Assembly (NCBI GenBank): GCA_945869365.1
Contig: CAMBOW010000047.1
Coordinates: forward strand, 1 to 14,636
Direction: 5' to 3'
Length of the DNA: 14,636 bases
Source: Flavobacterium psychrophilum
GTDB lineage: Bacteria > Bacteroidota > Bacteroidia > Flavobacteriales > Flavobacteriaceae
Below are positions 1 through 7,466 of the stretch, one piece after another. The notes beneath the pieces are model-generated. The model worked only from the letters and a program-made list of their open reading frames with translations. It ran no database searches and had not been told where the DNA came from. Every line of letters starts with the position of its first letter. The first letter of the stretch is position 1. Both the position numbers and the translations under genes were made by a program.

Positions 1-813
1 CAAACGGATGTTGTTGCCTTTGTAGGATGGCATGGCTGTTTCTTGGTCTTTATCCAATTCAAACACAAAACTGTGGCTCATGCCCAAGGGAGTAAAAATC
101 ATTTTTTGAATGGCCTCAGGGTAGCGCAGGCCGGTGATTTTCTCAATCACCAAAGCCAAAATCGCGTAGTTGGTGTTGCAGTAACTAAAGTGAGTATTAG
201 ATGGACTTTCCAACTGGATGTTTTTTTCGCCGAGCAAACGCAACACGTCTTCGTTGCTCAAGGTTTGGTTGCGGTCCCACACGCCGGGATCTTCGGTAAA
301 ATAGGCGTAATTGCGCATACCACTGCGGTGGGCCAACAAACTCCGAATGGTCACTTCGGGATACGGAAAACTCGGTAAGATGCTGTTTATTTTTTGGTCT
401 AGACTAATCTGGTTTTTATTCACCAACAACAACACGGCCGTGGCGGTAACGACTTTGCTCACCGAGGCAATGTGCAAGGGAGTCTCAGCCGTGATGGGCG
501 TTTGGGTTTCCCGTTTGCCTATGCCTTGGTAACGCTCGTAAATGATTTGTCCGTTTTTGGCTACCAAGAAACTCAAATTTGATTGGTTGCTGCTCCAAAA
601 CTTCGCACAAAATTTATCAATCGCATAGCGTTTATCGGCAATATAATTGCGGGATAATTTGGGGTAATTTACTTGCGAAGGCAATAAAATTGGGATGCGG
701 CCATCAATCATATCCGAGAGCTCAGATCCGGTTCGATCTTGTTTAGTACAAGCCCAAGGCTGTAAAAACAAAACGGATAAAACGAGTATAAAGAGTAGTA
801 AAAATCGACGCAT
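1..813 (-). CDS. Serine hydrolase, beta-lactamase/PBP family (3' end outside window)
   Basis: This frame is open without a stop from the ATG at 813 down to base 1 (271 codons); the C-terminus lies beyond the window. Residues 1-20 are a hydrophobic export signal. A Cys at 22 might be lipidated, but its context (PWAC) is a poor lipobox. The serine hydrolase signature is clear: SVSK at residues 117-120 is the SxxK motif with the nucleophilic Ser117, and YCN at 211-213 is the Tyr-x-Asn motif. LLAHRSGM at 159-166 is the usual 'LLtHtSG' block of class C-like serine hydrolases (PF00144). The third motif (KTG/HxG) would lie beyond the edge. Members of this family include esterases, D-aminopeptidases and PBP-like enzymes, so the substrate cannot be told and antibiotic resistance should not be assumed. 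An exact -7 box (831-838) lies 17 nt upstream. The gene is divergent from the LYS1-like gene. Confidence 0.88.
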   Translation of the reverse strand, partial: MRRFLLLFILVLSVLFLQPWACTKQDRTGSELSDMIDGRIPILLPSQVNYPKLSRNYIADKRYAIDKFCAKFWSSNQSNLSFLVAKNGQIIYERYQGIGKRETQTPITAETPLHIASVSKVVTATAVLLLVNKNQISLDQKINSILPSFPYPEVTIRSLLAHRSGMRNYAYFTEDPGVWDRNQTLSNEDVLRLLGEKNIQLESPSNTHFSYCNTNYAILALVIEKITGLRYPEAIQKMIFTPLGMSHSFVFELDKDQETAMPSYKGNNIRL

Positions 814-830
814 TGCAAGGCTTTAAAAAT

Positions 831-838
831 CAAATATA
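831..838 (-). promoter_or_regulatory. Bacteroidota -7 box for the serine hydrolase gene
   Basis: Read on the minus strand this is TATATTTG, an exact TAnnTTTG match, with 17 nt between it and the ATG at 813. No TTTG or TTG was found at the usual -33 distance, so the assignment rests on the -7 match and its position alone. Confidence 0.5.
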
Positions 839-959
839 GCGAAACGCAGTTCGGCCGCTAGCAGTAACTTATTAACCAAGGAGCTGTTTTTATTAACTAT
901 TTGGGCTAATGTTTTGACTTTCAGGAATTCGTGTATTTCCAGTTTTCGAAAATTTGAGG

Positions 960-990
960 TTGAAAAGGTTGTCGTAAAAATGTACCTTTG
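960..990 (+). promoter_or_regulatory. Bacteroidota promoter (TTG-N20-TACCTTTG) for the LYS1-like gene
   Basis: TTG at 960-962 is followed after 20 nt by TACCTTTG at 983-990. This fits the Bacteroidota -33/-7 consensus with normal spacing and is the best two-part promoter match in the window. Transcription would begin a few bases after 990, leaving a short leader before the ATG at 1015. This also rules out the in-frame TTG at 988 as a start codon, because it is part of the -7 box. Confidence 0.65.
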
Positions 991-1014
991 AGCTCATTAA
1001 ATCCAAAAAGGAAT

Positions 1015-2217
1015 ATGAAATTCGGAATCATCAAAGAACGCAAGACCCCGCCAGATCGCCGAGTGGTGTTTTCTCCTCAAGCTTTAGTCGCCCTAAAAAA
1101 TCAATTTCCGCAGGCCGAGATCAAAGTAGAATCGTCGGATATTCGCGTGTTTTCAGATGAGGAATACCAACAAGCCGGGTTTGAAGTATCCACCGATCTA
1201 TCCGATTGTGACGTGCTATTTGGCGTGAAAGAAGTGCCAGTTGACGCCTTGATTCCCAACAAAAAATATTTTTTCTTTTCGCACACCATCAAAAAACAAC
1301 CGTATAACCGCAAGTTATTGCAAGCCATTTTAGAAAAAAATATTGATTTGTACGACCACGAAACGATTGTTGATAGTCAATACAAACGCCTGATAGGCTT
1401 TGGTCGTTACGCAGGAATTGTGGGCGCTTACAACGGATTACGTGGCTTTGGATTAAAATATGAATTGTTCAATATTCCCAAAGCCGAGAGTTTGAGTGGA
1501 AAGGATGCACTCATTGCCAAACTAAAACGCCAAATCTTGCCACCCATCAAAATTGTTTTGACTGGAAAAGGCAAAGTGGCTATGGGTTCTAAAGAAATTT
1601 TGGATGGGATGAAAATTAAAGAAGTGAGTGCCACCGATTTCTTAACCAAAATATATTCAGAGTCCGTATATACCCAAATTGATGTGTTGGATTATAACAA
1701 ACGCCAAGACAGAACCCCTTCGTCTAAAGCGGATTTTTATGCCAATCCTTCTGACTACACCTCTGATTTTGAACGCTTCTCCAAAATGGCCGATGTGTTT
1801 ATGGCCGGGCATTTTTATGGCAATGATGCGCCAGCGATACTCACACGAGACATGCTGCAAGCGCCTGATTGCAATATTCGTGTTGTAGCGGATATTTCCT
1901 GTGATGTAGATGGCCCAATTGCTTGCACGCTCCGAGCTTCAACCATCGCTGATCCATTTTTTGGATATTTGCCTAGCGAACACCAAGAAGTTCCCTACAT
2001 GCATCCGGCTGCTATTGTCGTGATGTCGGTTGATAATTTGCCTTGCGAATTGCCCAACGACGCTAGTGTAGGTTTTGGTGAAACGTTTTTAGCCCACGTT
2101 ATTCCTGCTTTTTTTAACAACGACCAAGACCAATTGTTGTCCCGCGCGCAACTCACTGCTCAGGGAAAATTGACTCCGCGTTTTGCGTATTTGCAAGAAT
2201 ATGCAGATGAAAAATAA
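1015..2217 (+). CDS. LYS1-like saccharopine dehydrogenase / alanine dehydrogenase family oxidoreductase
   Basis: A 400-residue soluble protein with no signal peptide. The N-terminal half is an AlaDH/PNT-N type domain opening with GIIKERK at residues 4-10. LFGVKEVP contains Lys72 and FFSHTIKK contains His90. These match, in context and spacing (18 versus 19 residues), the catalytic Lys77/His96 pair I recall for yeast saccharopine dehydrogenase Lys1, which argues against a true alanine dehydrogenase. The Rossmann NAD(P) loop is VLTGKGKVAMG at 181-191. ADISCDVDGPIAC at 292-304 resembles the conserved C-terminal substrate-binding segment of the family. The likely reaction is NAD(P)-dependent oxidation of an amino acid or a saccharopine-like adduct; the substrate is inferred only. 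The ATG at 1015 is chosen over the TTG at 988, which lies in the promoter box. GH97 follows after 31 bp and may be co-transcribed, without an obvious functional tie. Confidence 0.85.
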   Translation: MKFGIIKERKTPPDRRVVFSPQALVALKNQFPQAEIKVESSDIRVFSDEEYQQAGFEVSTDLSDCDVLFGVKEVPVDALIPNKKYFFFSHTIKKQPYNRKLLQAILEKNIDLYDHETIVDSQYKRLIGFGRYAGIVGAYNGLRGFGLKYELFNIPKAESLSGKDALIAKLKRQILPPIKIVLTGKGKVAMGSKEILDGMKIKEVSATDFLTKIYSESVYTQIDVLDYNKRQDRTPSSKADFYANPSDYTSDFERFSKMADVFMAGHFYGNDAPAILTRDMLQAPDCNIRVVADISCDVDGPIACTLRASTIADPFFGYLPSEHQEVPYMHPAAIVVMSVDNLPCELPNDASVGFGETFLAHVIPAFFNNDQDQLLSRAQLTAQGKLTPRFAYLQEYADEK

Positions 2218-2248
2218 CCAAATAGTATTTCAGTAATTGTAATATACC

Positions 2249-4345
2249 ATGAAAAAAATCACGCTTATCCTTTTGCTTAGTGTTGCCTTACATTCCATTG
2301 CCCAACGCGTGCAATCGCCCAATCAATTAGTTACTCTAACTTTTCAAATGGCCGAAAAAGGGACACCTAGCTATACCGTAACGTACAAGAATAAGCCAGT
2401 TGTAATGTCGAGTTCCTTGGGCATTTACTTAAAAGACAATGCCGATTTGGCTTCGCATTTTACCGTATCGGACACCAAAACCAGCAGCGTGAACGAAAGT
2501 TGGAAACCCGTATTGGGTGAGAAATCGGTCTACCTAAACCAGTATAACGAGCTGGTGGTATCCTTGACGCAAATGGCGACTGATCGCAAACTAAATTTAA
2601 TTTTTCGCGTTTTTAATGAAGGCGTCGCGTTTCGTTACGAGGTGCCCAAACAAGCCAATTTATCTTATTTTGTAGTATCCGAAGAGAAAACCGAATTCAA
2701 CTTGGCCGGAGATCACAAAGCCTTTTGGTTGCCCGGCGATTACGACAGCCAAGAATATCCGTATACCGAATCAAAAATATCTCAAATCAACACCGATTTA
2801 GTTGACAAAAACAATGGTATAGCTTTAAAATCGATTCAAAACAAAATGCGCGTCCAAACGCCGTTGCAACTCAAATCGGCTGACGGCTTGTACATCAATC
2901 TATTTGAAGCCGCGGTGAATAATTACCCGGTCATGCATTTAGACGCTGTGCCTGCCGAATTTAAATTTACCTCCAATTTGGTGCCCAATGCCATTGGAGA
3001 CAAAGCCTATTTGCGCACCCCATTTGCTTCCCCTTGGAGAACAATAATGGTGAGTGATGATGCCCGTGATATTGTGGGATCTAAAATGATATTTAACTTA
3101 AACGAGCCTTGTAAACTCGACGATACGTCTTGGATAAAGCCCATGAAATACGTAGGGATATGGTGGGAAATGCATGTGGGCGTTGCTACATGGGATTATG
3201 CTGGATCACAAAATGCCCAAAATGCAGCGGGTAATTTAATACCATCTGGCCGACACGGTGCCACGACTGCCAAAACAAAAAAGTACATTGATTTTGCAGC
3301 TAAACACGGTTTTGATGGTGTATTGGTTGAAGGGTGGAATACCGGCTGGGAAGATTGGTTTGGTAATTGGAAAGAAGATGTATTTGATTTTACAACCCCT
3401 TATCCTGATTTTGACATAGCAGAAATTTCGAACTATGCCAAAGCCAAAAACATAAAAATGATCATGCACCACGAAACCTCAGGTTCGGTAGGCAATTACG
3501 AAAGACACTTGGATCGCGCGTTTGAAAACATGATCAGATACAATTATCCGGCAGTTAAAACCGGTTATGTGGGCCGTATTATTCCGCGTGGTGAATTCCA
3601 TGACGGACAAGCCATGGTTAATCATTACAATTTTGTAGCCCAACGTGCGGCCGATTACAAACTAATGGTCAATTCGCATGAGAGTTCTCACTTAACTGGT
3701 TACAACCGAACCTATCCCAATTACATTGCTGCCGAGGCCGCCCGAGGAAATGAATTCAATGCTTGGAGTATAGGAAATCCGCCCATGCACGAGACGATCT
3801 TGCCTTTCACCCGCTTGTTGGGAGGTCCCATGGATTATACGCCGGGAATTTTTGAGATTAAAATGAATGTCTACGACAAAAACAAAAAAGAACAGGTGCA
3901 TACTACATTGGCTAAGCAATTGGCTTTGTATGTTACCATGTATTCGCCCATCCAAATGGCAGCCGATTTGCCCGATAATTATGAGAAATACCTCGATGCT
4001 TTTCAGTTTATCAAAGACGTAGCGGTAGATTGGCAAGACAGCAAGTATTTGGAAGCCGAACCCGGAGATTATATAACGGTTGTGCGGAAAGCCAAGAATT
4101 CAGAAAAATGGTTTTTGGGTGCAATAACTGATGAAAATGCGCGTAAATCTGCCTTGGCTTTAGACTTTTTAACCAAAGGGCAAAAATACAAGGCGATTAT
4201 CTACCAAGACGCAAAAACAGCCCATTGGGAAACCAATCCCAAAGCCTATGAAATTAAAACGCTTACCGTTACGGCAAAATCTAAAATCGAATTGAATTTA
4301 GTAGCGGGTGGGGGAACGGCGATTAGTTTTGAGCCGATTCAGTAG
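2249..4345 (+). CDS. Secreted GH97 alpha-glycosidase (SusB-like, inverting type)
   Basis: A 698-residue protein with a signal peptide ending near HSIAQ (residue 19). It follows the GH97 plan: N-terminal beta-sandwich (about 20-290), catalytic barrel (about 295-575) and C-terminal beta domain (about 600-698). Three acidic residues align with the Bacteroides SusB residues Glu439, Glu508 and Glu532 at a constant offset of 30: Glu409 in MHHETS, Glu478 in NSHESS and Glu502 in ARGNEFN. The family-typical GGPMDYTPGIFE is at 525-536. In SusB these glutamates mark the inverting alpha-glucosidase branch; retaining alpha-galactosidases use an aspartate elsewhere. The expected role is periplasmic release of glucose from alpha-glucosides such as malto-oligosaccharides, using calcium. 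No promoter box is visible in the 31-bp gap upstream. The sugar importer downstream supports a carbohydrate role. The exact substrate is not proven. Confidence 0.93.
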   Translation: MKKITLILLLSVALHSIAQRVQSPNQLVTLTFQMAEKGTPSYTVTYKNKPVVMSSSLGIYLKDNADLASHFTVSDTKTSSVNESWKPVLGEKSVYLNQYNELVVSLTQMATDRKLNLIFRVFNEGVAFRYEVPKQANLSYFVVSEEKTEFNLAGDHKAFWLPGDYDSQEYPYTESKISQINTDLVDKNNGIALKSIQNKMRVQTPLQLKSADGLYINLFEAAVNNYPVMHLDAVPAEFKFTSNLVPNAIGDKAYLRTPFASPWRTIMVSDDARDIVGSKMIFNLNEPCKLDDTSWIKPMKYVGIWWEMHVGVATWDYAGSQNAQNAAGNLIPSGRHGATTAKTKKYIDFAAKHGFDGVLVEGWNTGWEDWFGNWKEDVFDFTTPYPDFDIAEISNYAKAKNIKMIMHHETSGSVGNYERHLDRAFENMIRYNYPAVKTGYVGRIIPRGEFHDGQAMVNHYNFVAQRAADYKLMVNSHESSHLTGYNRTYPNYIAAEAARGNEFNAWSIGNPPMHETILPFTRLLGGPMDYTPGIFEIKMNVYDKNKKEQVHTTLAKQLALYVTMYSPIQMAADLPDNYEKYLDAFQFIKDVAVDWQDSKYLEAEPGDYITVVRKAKNSEKWFLGAITDENARKSALALDFLTKGQKYKAIIYQDAKTAHWETNPKAYEIKTLTVTAKSKIELNLVAGGGTAISFEPIQ

Positions 4346-4397
4346 ATTGGAGTAGGGTGTTTCGCAAACGTTGTATTACACGGAACTTTAGTGCAAT

Positions 4398-4409
4398 GAA
4401 ATCGATTTC
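4398..4409. promoter_or_regulatory. 12-bp perfect palindrome with central CG, candidate LacI-type operator
   Basis: GAAATCGATTTC is a perfect palindrome in the 193-bp gap between GH97 and the sugar transporter, about 130 bp before the transporter start. Its central CG and flanking TGAAA resemble operators of the LacI family (for example cre and PurR boxes, from memory). A second, weaker CG-centred element, CAAACGTTG (4365-4373), lies 34 bp upstream centre to centre. An overlapping imperfect repeat pairs ATTTCGT (4405-4411) with ACGAATT (4424-4430). No regulator gene is in the window. A TAnnTTT-like box with no final G (4456-4463) may be the promoter. Confidence 0.35.
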
Positions 4410-4538
4410 GTTAATAACTATTCACGAATTTTAGGTCGTCATTTTATATTAAACCTATATTTATGAAAATTTTGAACAATTGGAACTTGTTCTGCCTATT
4501 CAAAAAAAACTAACCAAAACCAACTTAAAAAATTTCGT

Positions 4539-5975
4539 ATGAATTCAGTACAAACTAAAACCAATTGGGCACAATTCATTCCGCTCGTAACCGTATTTTT
4601 CTTTTGGGGATTTGTGGCCGCCAGCAATGATATTTTGATTCCCGTATTTAAAAAAGCATTTGATTTAACGCAAGGTGAAAGTCAATTGGTATCAGTGGCT
4701 TTTTATATTGCCTATACAGTTGGGTCAATTATTTACATGCTTGTATCCCTTGCTATTGGTAAGGATTTGGTGAACAAAATTGGGTATAAAAATGGGTTAG
4801 CCTTAGGACTCACCATTTCAGCCCTAGGAACTTTATTATTTTACCCAGCAGCAAATATGCATTCGTTTCCTTTAATGCTATCTGGATTATTTATTGTTGC
4901 ACTTGGTTTCTCCTTACAACAAACCGTTGCCAATCCTTTGGCAATTGCTTTAGGTCCCATCACGACGGGTTCACAACGACTCACCTTGGCAGGAGGAATC
5001 AACAATTTAGGAACTACGATTGGACCGCTAATCGTGAGTTTTGCTATTTTTGGATCAGCGGCCTCAGCCAATACCGAAATGAGTATCGAAAGCGTTAAAA
5101 TACCCTATTTAATATTGGGTGTTGCATTTTTGCTAGTTGCCGTTTTACTTAAATTTTCTTCGCTTCCTGAGCATCCAGCTGCCATTGATGAAACAACTGA
5201 AGACAGCAGCAATGTTCGATCTTCAGCATTAAAATACCCGCAATTGGTGTTGGGAATGATCGCCATTTTTATTTACGTAGGCGTTGAAGTTTCTACCGCC
5301 AGTAATTTGCCGGCTTACATGGAAAATCATTTAGGCTTTTTAACCAAAGACATTGCGCCCTACATTTCATTATATTGGGCCAGTTTGATGATTGGTCGTT
5401 GGACCGGTGCGGTTGAAGCTTTTACCGACAACATGAGTTTGCAAAAAATATTGCGATTCATTGCGCCCTATTTGGCATTTGGCGTGTTTTTGTTTGTCAA
5501 TGCAGTTGCCAAACACGATTTGAGCGTATTTTACATTTATGCTGCGATCATTTTAGTTTTAATTGCCGCCGATATGGCCAGCAAAGGAAATCCGGCACGT
5601 ATGTTGCTCATTTTTTCTGTATTAGGAATCGTGGCTTTAATTACAGGCATGGCCACCAGCGGAATGGTAGCAGTGTATGCCTTTATTAGTGTTGGGTTAT
5701 TCTGCAGTACTTTATGGCCTTGTATCTTTACCCTAGCCGTAAGTGGGTTAGGCAAACACACCAGCCAAGGAAGTAGCTTTTTGATCATGATGATCATGGG
5801 TGGAGGAATTGTAAGTTGGTTACAAGGAACTGTTGCCGATTCTATTGGAATTCAATCCAGTTATATTGTTGGGGTATTTTGCTTTGTTTATTTGGCTTTT
5901 TATGGTTGGAAAGTGAGCGGCATCTTAAAAAGTCAAGGAATAGATTTTGATAAAAAAATAAGCGGCGGACACTAG
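4539..5975 (+). CDS. FHS-family MFS sugar importer (FucP/GluP-like)
   Basis: A 478-residue, very hydrophobic inner-membrane protein with the roughly 12 helices expected of the major facilitator superfamily. FFFWGF (20-25) followed by ND (30-31) and ILIP is the TM1 signature of the FHS family; Asp31 corresponds to the essential Asp46 of E. coli FucP. LQQTVANPLAIALGP (126-140) and LAGGINNLGTTIGPL (150-164) are the other conserved blocks. Where FucP has the proton-linked Glu135 in 'ETAAN', this protein has Gln128 in QTVAN, as I recall for the glucose/galactose branch. Hexose import by proton or sodium symport is therefore likelier than fucose. A charged loop near residues 210-230 separates the two halves. 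The upstream GH97 suggests glucose from alpha-glucosides as substrate. The gene ends 23 bp before a strong terminator. Confidence 0.9.
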   Translation: MNSVQTKTNWAQFIPLVTVFFFWGFVAASNDILIPVFKKAFDLTQGESQLVSVAFYIAYTVGSIIYMLVSLAIGKDLVNKIGYKNGLALGLTISALGTLLFYPAANMHSFPLMLSGLFIVALGFSLQQTVANPLAIALGPITTGSQRLTLAGGINNLGTTIGPLIVSFAIFGSAASANTEMSIESVKIPYLILGVAFLLVAVLLKFSSLPEHPAAIDETTEDSSNVRSSALKYPQLVLGMIAIFIYVGVEVSTASNLPAYMENHLGFLTKDIAPYISLYWASLMIGRWTGAVEAFTDNMSLQKILRFIAPYLAFGVFLFVNAVAKHDLSVFYIYAAIILVLIAADMASKGNPARMLLIFSVLGIVALITGMATSGMVAVYAFISVGLFCSTLWPCIFTLAVSGLGKHTSQGSSFLIMMIMGGGIVSWLQGTVADSIGIQSSYIVGVFCFVYLAFYGWKVSGILKSQGIDFDKKISGGH

Positions 5976-5998
5976 TCTAATACAGTAATACAAATTTT

Positions 5999-6031
5999 AA
6001 ACTCCGAAGGAAATTCTTTCGGAGTTTTTTT
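5999..6031 (+). terminator. Rho-independent terminator after the sugar transporter
   Basis: AAACTCCGAAGGA (5999-6011) pairs with TCTTTCGGAGTTT (6015-6027) through one G-U pair, leaving a 3-nt loop. The run of seven T covers 6025-6031. It is the clearest intrinsic terminator in the window and isolates the transporter from the peptidase gene. Confidence 0.9.
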
Positions 6032-6075
6032 ATGCAAGAACTTTAGTAAATAGCGGTGGTGTATACAATTTAATT

Positions 6076-6083
6076 TACTTTTG
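6076..6083 (+). promoter_or_regulatory. Bacteroidota -7 box for the M28 peptidase gene
   Basis: TACTTTTG is an exact TAnnTTTG match with 18 nt before the ATG at 6102. No convincing -33 TTTG is present. The TTG at 6081-6083, which opens a longer in-frame reading frame, is part of this box and so is unlikely to be a start codon. Confidence 0.5.
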
Positions 6084-6101
6084 AATTCTATTGAAATCCC
6101 T

Positions 6102-7466
6102 ATGAAAAAAATTAGCTTTTTGTTATTGTTTCAAACTTCGCTCCTGTTTGCCCAAACGCCAGATGAACTCTTTTTGAAGCAAATCTATTCCTCAGCCTTA
6201 ACCCAATCGAGCTGTTATGCTTGGCTTGATGATTTATCCAATAAAATTGGCCAACGACTCTCAGGCTCCAAAGGCGCCGAATTGGCTGTAGCCTATACCA
6301 AAAGTCAGTTGGACCAGTTGGGAGTAGACAAGGTGTATTTACAAGAAGTTACCGTACCCAAGTGGGTGAGAGGCGCCAAGGAGCAAGCCTACTTGCAAGT
6401 AGAAGGAAAAAAAATACCATTTTCGATCTGTGCCTTGGGATTATCGGTAGCAACACCACCTACAGGCATTTCAGCATCGGTGATAGAAGTACACAGTTTA
6501 GACGAATTGGCTCAGTTGGGTACACAAGCAATAAAAGGCAAAATAGTATTTTTCAATAGACCGATGAATCCCGAATTTATAGAAACCTTTCGTGCCTATG
6601 GCAGTTGTGTCGATCAGCGTTCTTCGGGCGCACGCGAAGCCGGAAAATTGGGTGCCTTAGGCGTTATTGTTCGGTCGATGAATTTACGCATAGATGATTT
6701 GCCGCACACCGGAATGACCAATTATGGCGATACACCGGTGGCCCAACGCATTCCTACTGCATCTATTTCTACACTTGGTGCCAATCAGTTGAGTAGCTTA
6801 CTAAAAGACAACCCGACTGCTTCTTTTTACTTTAAACAATCCTGTCAAACTTTTGCCGATGTGACGTCCTACAATGTGGTGGGTGAAATTACTGGCTCCG
6901 TTTACCCCAACCAAATCATGGTAGTGGGTGGACATTTGGATTCTTGGGATTTGGGCGACGGTTCGCATGACGATGGCGCCGGTTGTGTGCAAAGTATGGC
7001 GGTGTTGGAAATACTCAAAAAACTCAATTATGCGCCCAAACATACCCTTCGAGTGGTCTTATTTATGAACGAAGAAAACGGCGTTAAAGGCGGAATGAAA
7101 TACGAAGAACTGGCTGTAAAAAACAAAGAGCAACATGTATTTGCCTTAGAAAGTGACTCGGGTGGATTTTCGCCCAGAGGATTTTCTATCGAAGCAACTG
7201 ATGCACAAGTAGCACAAATACAAACATGGGAATCCCTATTTGAACCCTATTTGCTGCATATTTTCAGAAAAGGGCATTCGGGAACCGACATAGGCCCATT
7301 AAAAGATGCTAACATTGTGAAAGTGGGACTACAGCCTGATTCGCAACGCTATTTTGATTACCACCATGCGGCCAACGATACCTTTGATGCGGTGAACAAA
7401 AGAGAGTTAGAATTGGGCGCCGCTGCAATGACTTCCTTGATGTACTTGTGGGATAAAACCAATTAG
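6102..7466 (+). CDS. Secreted M28 metallopeptidase, carboxypeptidase Q-like, with PA domain
   Basis: A 454-residue protein with a signal peptide ending at LLFAQ (residue 18). The di-zinc M28 core is complete: GGHLDSWD gives His278 and Asp280, SHDDGAG gives Asp290 as bridging ligand, NEEN gives Glu324 (general base) and Glu325, ESDSGG gives Asp352, and YHHAAND gives His421/His422. A PA-type insert lies between about 110 and 245, recognisable from KGKIVFFNRP and GARE-AGKLGALGVIV. IGQRLSGS (49-56) is the usual opening block. The order N-terminal segment, PA insert, zinc core matches carboxypeptidase Q/PGCP-type enzymes. The likely role is trimming peptides or dipeptides in the periplasm or outside the cell. 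It is a single-gene unit between the terminator and a convergent gene; its TAG stop overlaps the neighbour's stop by 4 bp. The ATG at 6102 is chosen because the TTG at 6081 lies in the promoter. Confidence 0.92.
   Translation: MKKISFLLLFQTSLLFAQTPDELFLKQIYSSALTQSSCYAWLDDLSNKIGQRLSGSKGAELAVAYTKSQLDQLGVDKVYLQEVTVPKWVRGAKEQAYLQVEGKKIPFSICALGLSVATPPTGISASVIEVHSLDELAQLGTQAIKGKIVFFNRPMNPEFIETFRAYGSCVDQRSSGAREAGKLGALGVIVRSMNLRIDDLPHTGMTNYGDTPVAQRIPTASISTLGANQLSSLLKDNPTASFYFKQSCQTFADVTSYNVVGEITGSVYPNQIMVVGGHLDSWDLGDGSHDDGAGCVQSMAVLEILKKLNYAPKHTLRVVLFMNEENGVKGGMKYEELAVKNKEQHVFALESDSGGFSPRGFSIEATDAQVAQIQTWESLFEPYLLHIFRKGHSGTDIGPLKDANIVKVGLQPDSQRYFDYHHAANDTFDAVNKRELELGAAAMTSLMYLWDKTN

Noticed and set aside
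43..532. Two plus-strand frames of 111 and 73 codons
   Set aside because: They lie antisense to the serine hydrolase, which has SxxK and YxN motifs and a signal peptide; the plus-strand products resemble nothing and lack start signals.
1..813. Antibiotic-resistance beta-lactamase
   Set aside because: The motifs only show the broad serine hydrolase fold; most members are esterases or peptidases, and the third motif is outside the window.
3692..4036. Minus-strand 114-codon frame inside GH97
   Set aside because: It overlaps the conserved catalytic region of GH97 and shows no domain features of its own.
4463..4513. A 16-codon reading frame ahead of the sugar transporter, a possible leader peptide
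   Set aside because: It is short, has a single Trp and no run of regulatory codons, no terminator-antiterminator hairpins follow, and its ATG overlaps the candidate -7 box, so it may not even be transcribed.
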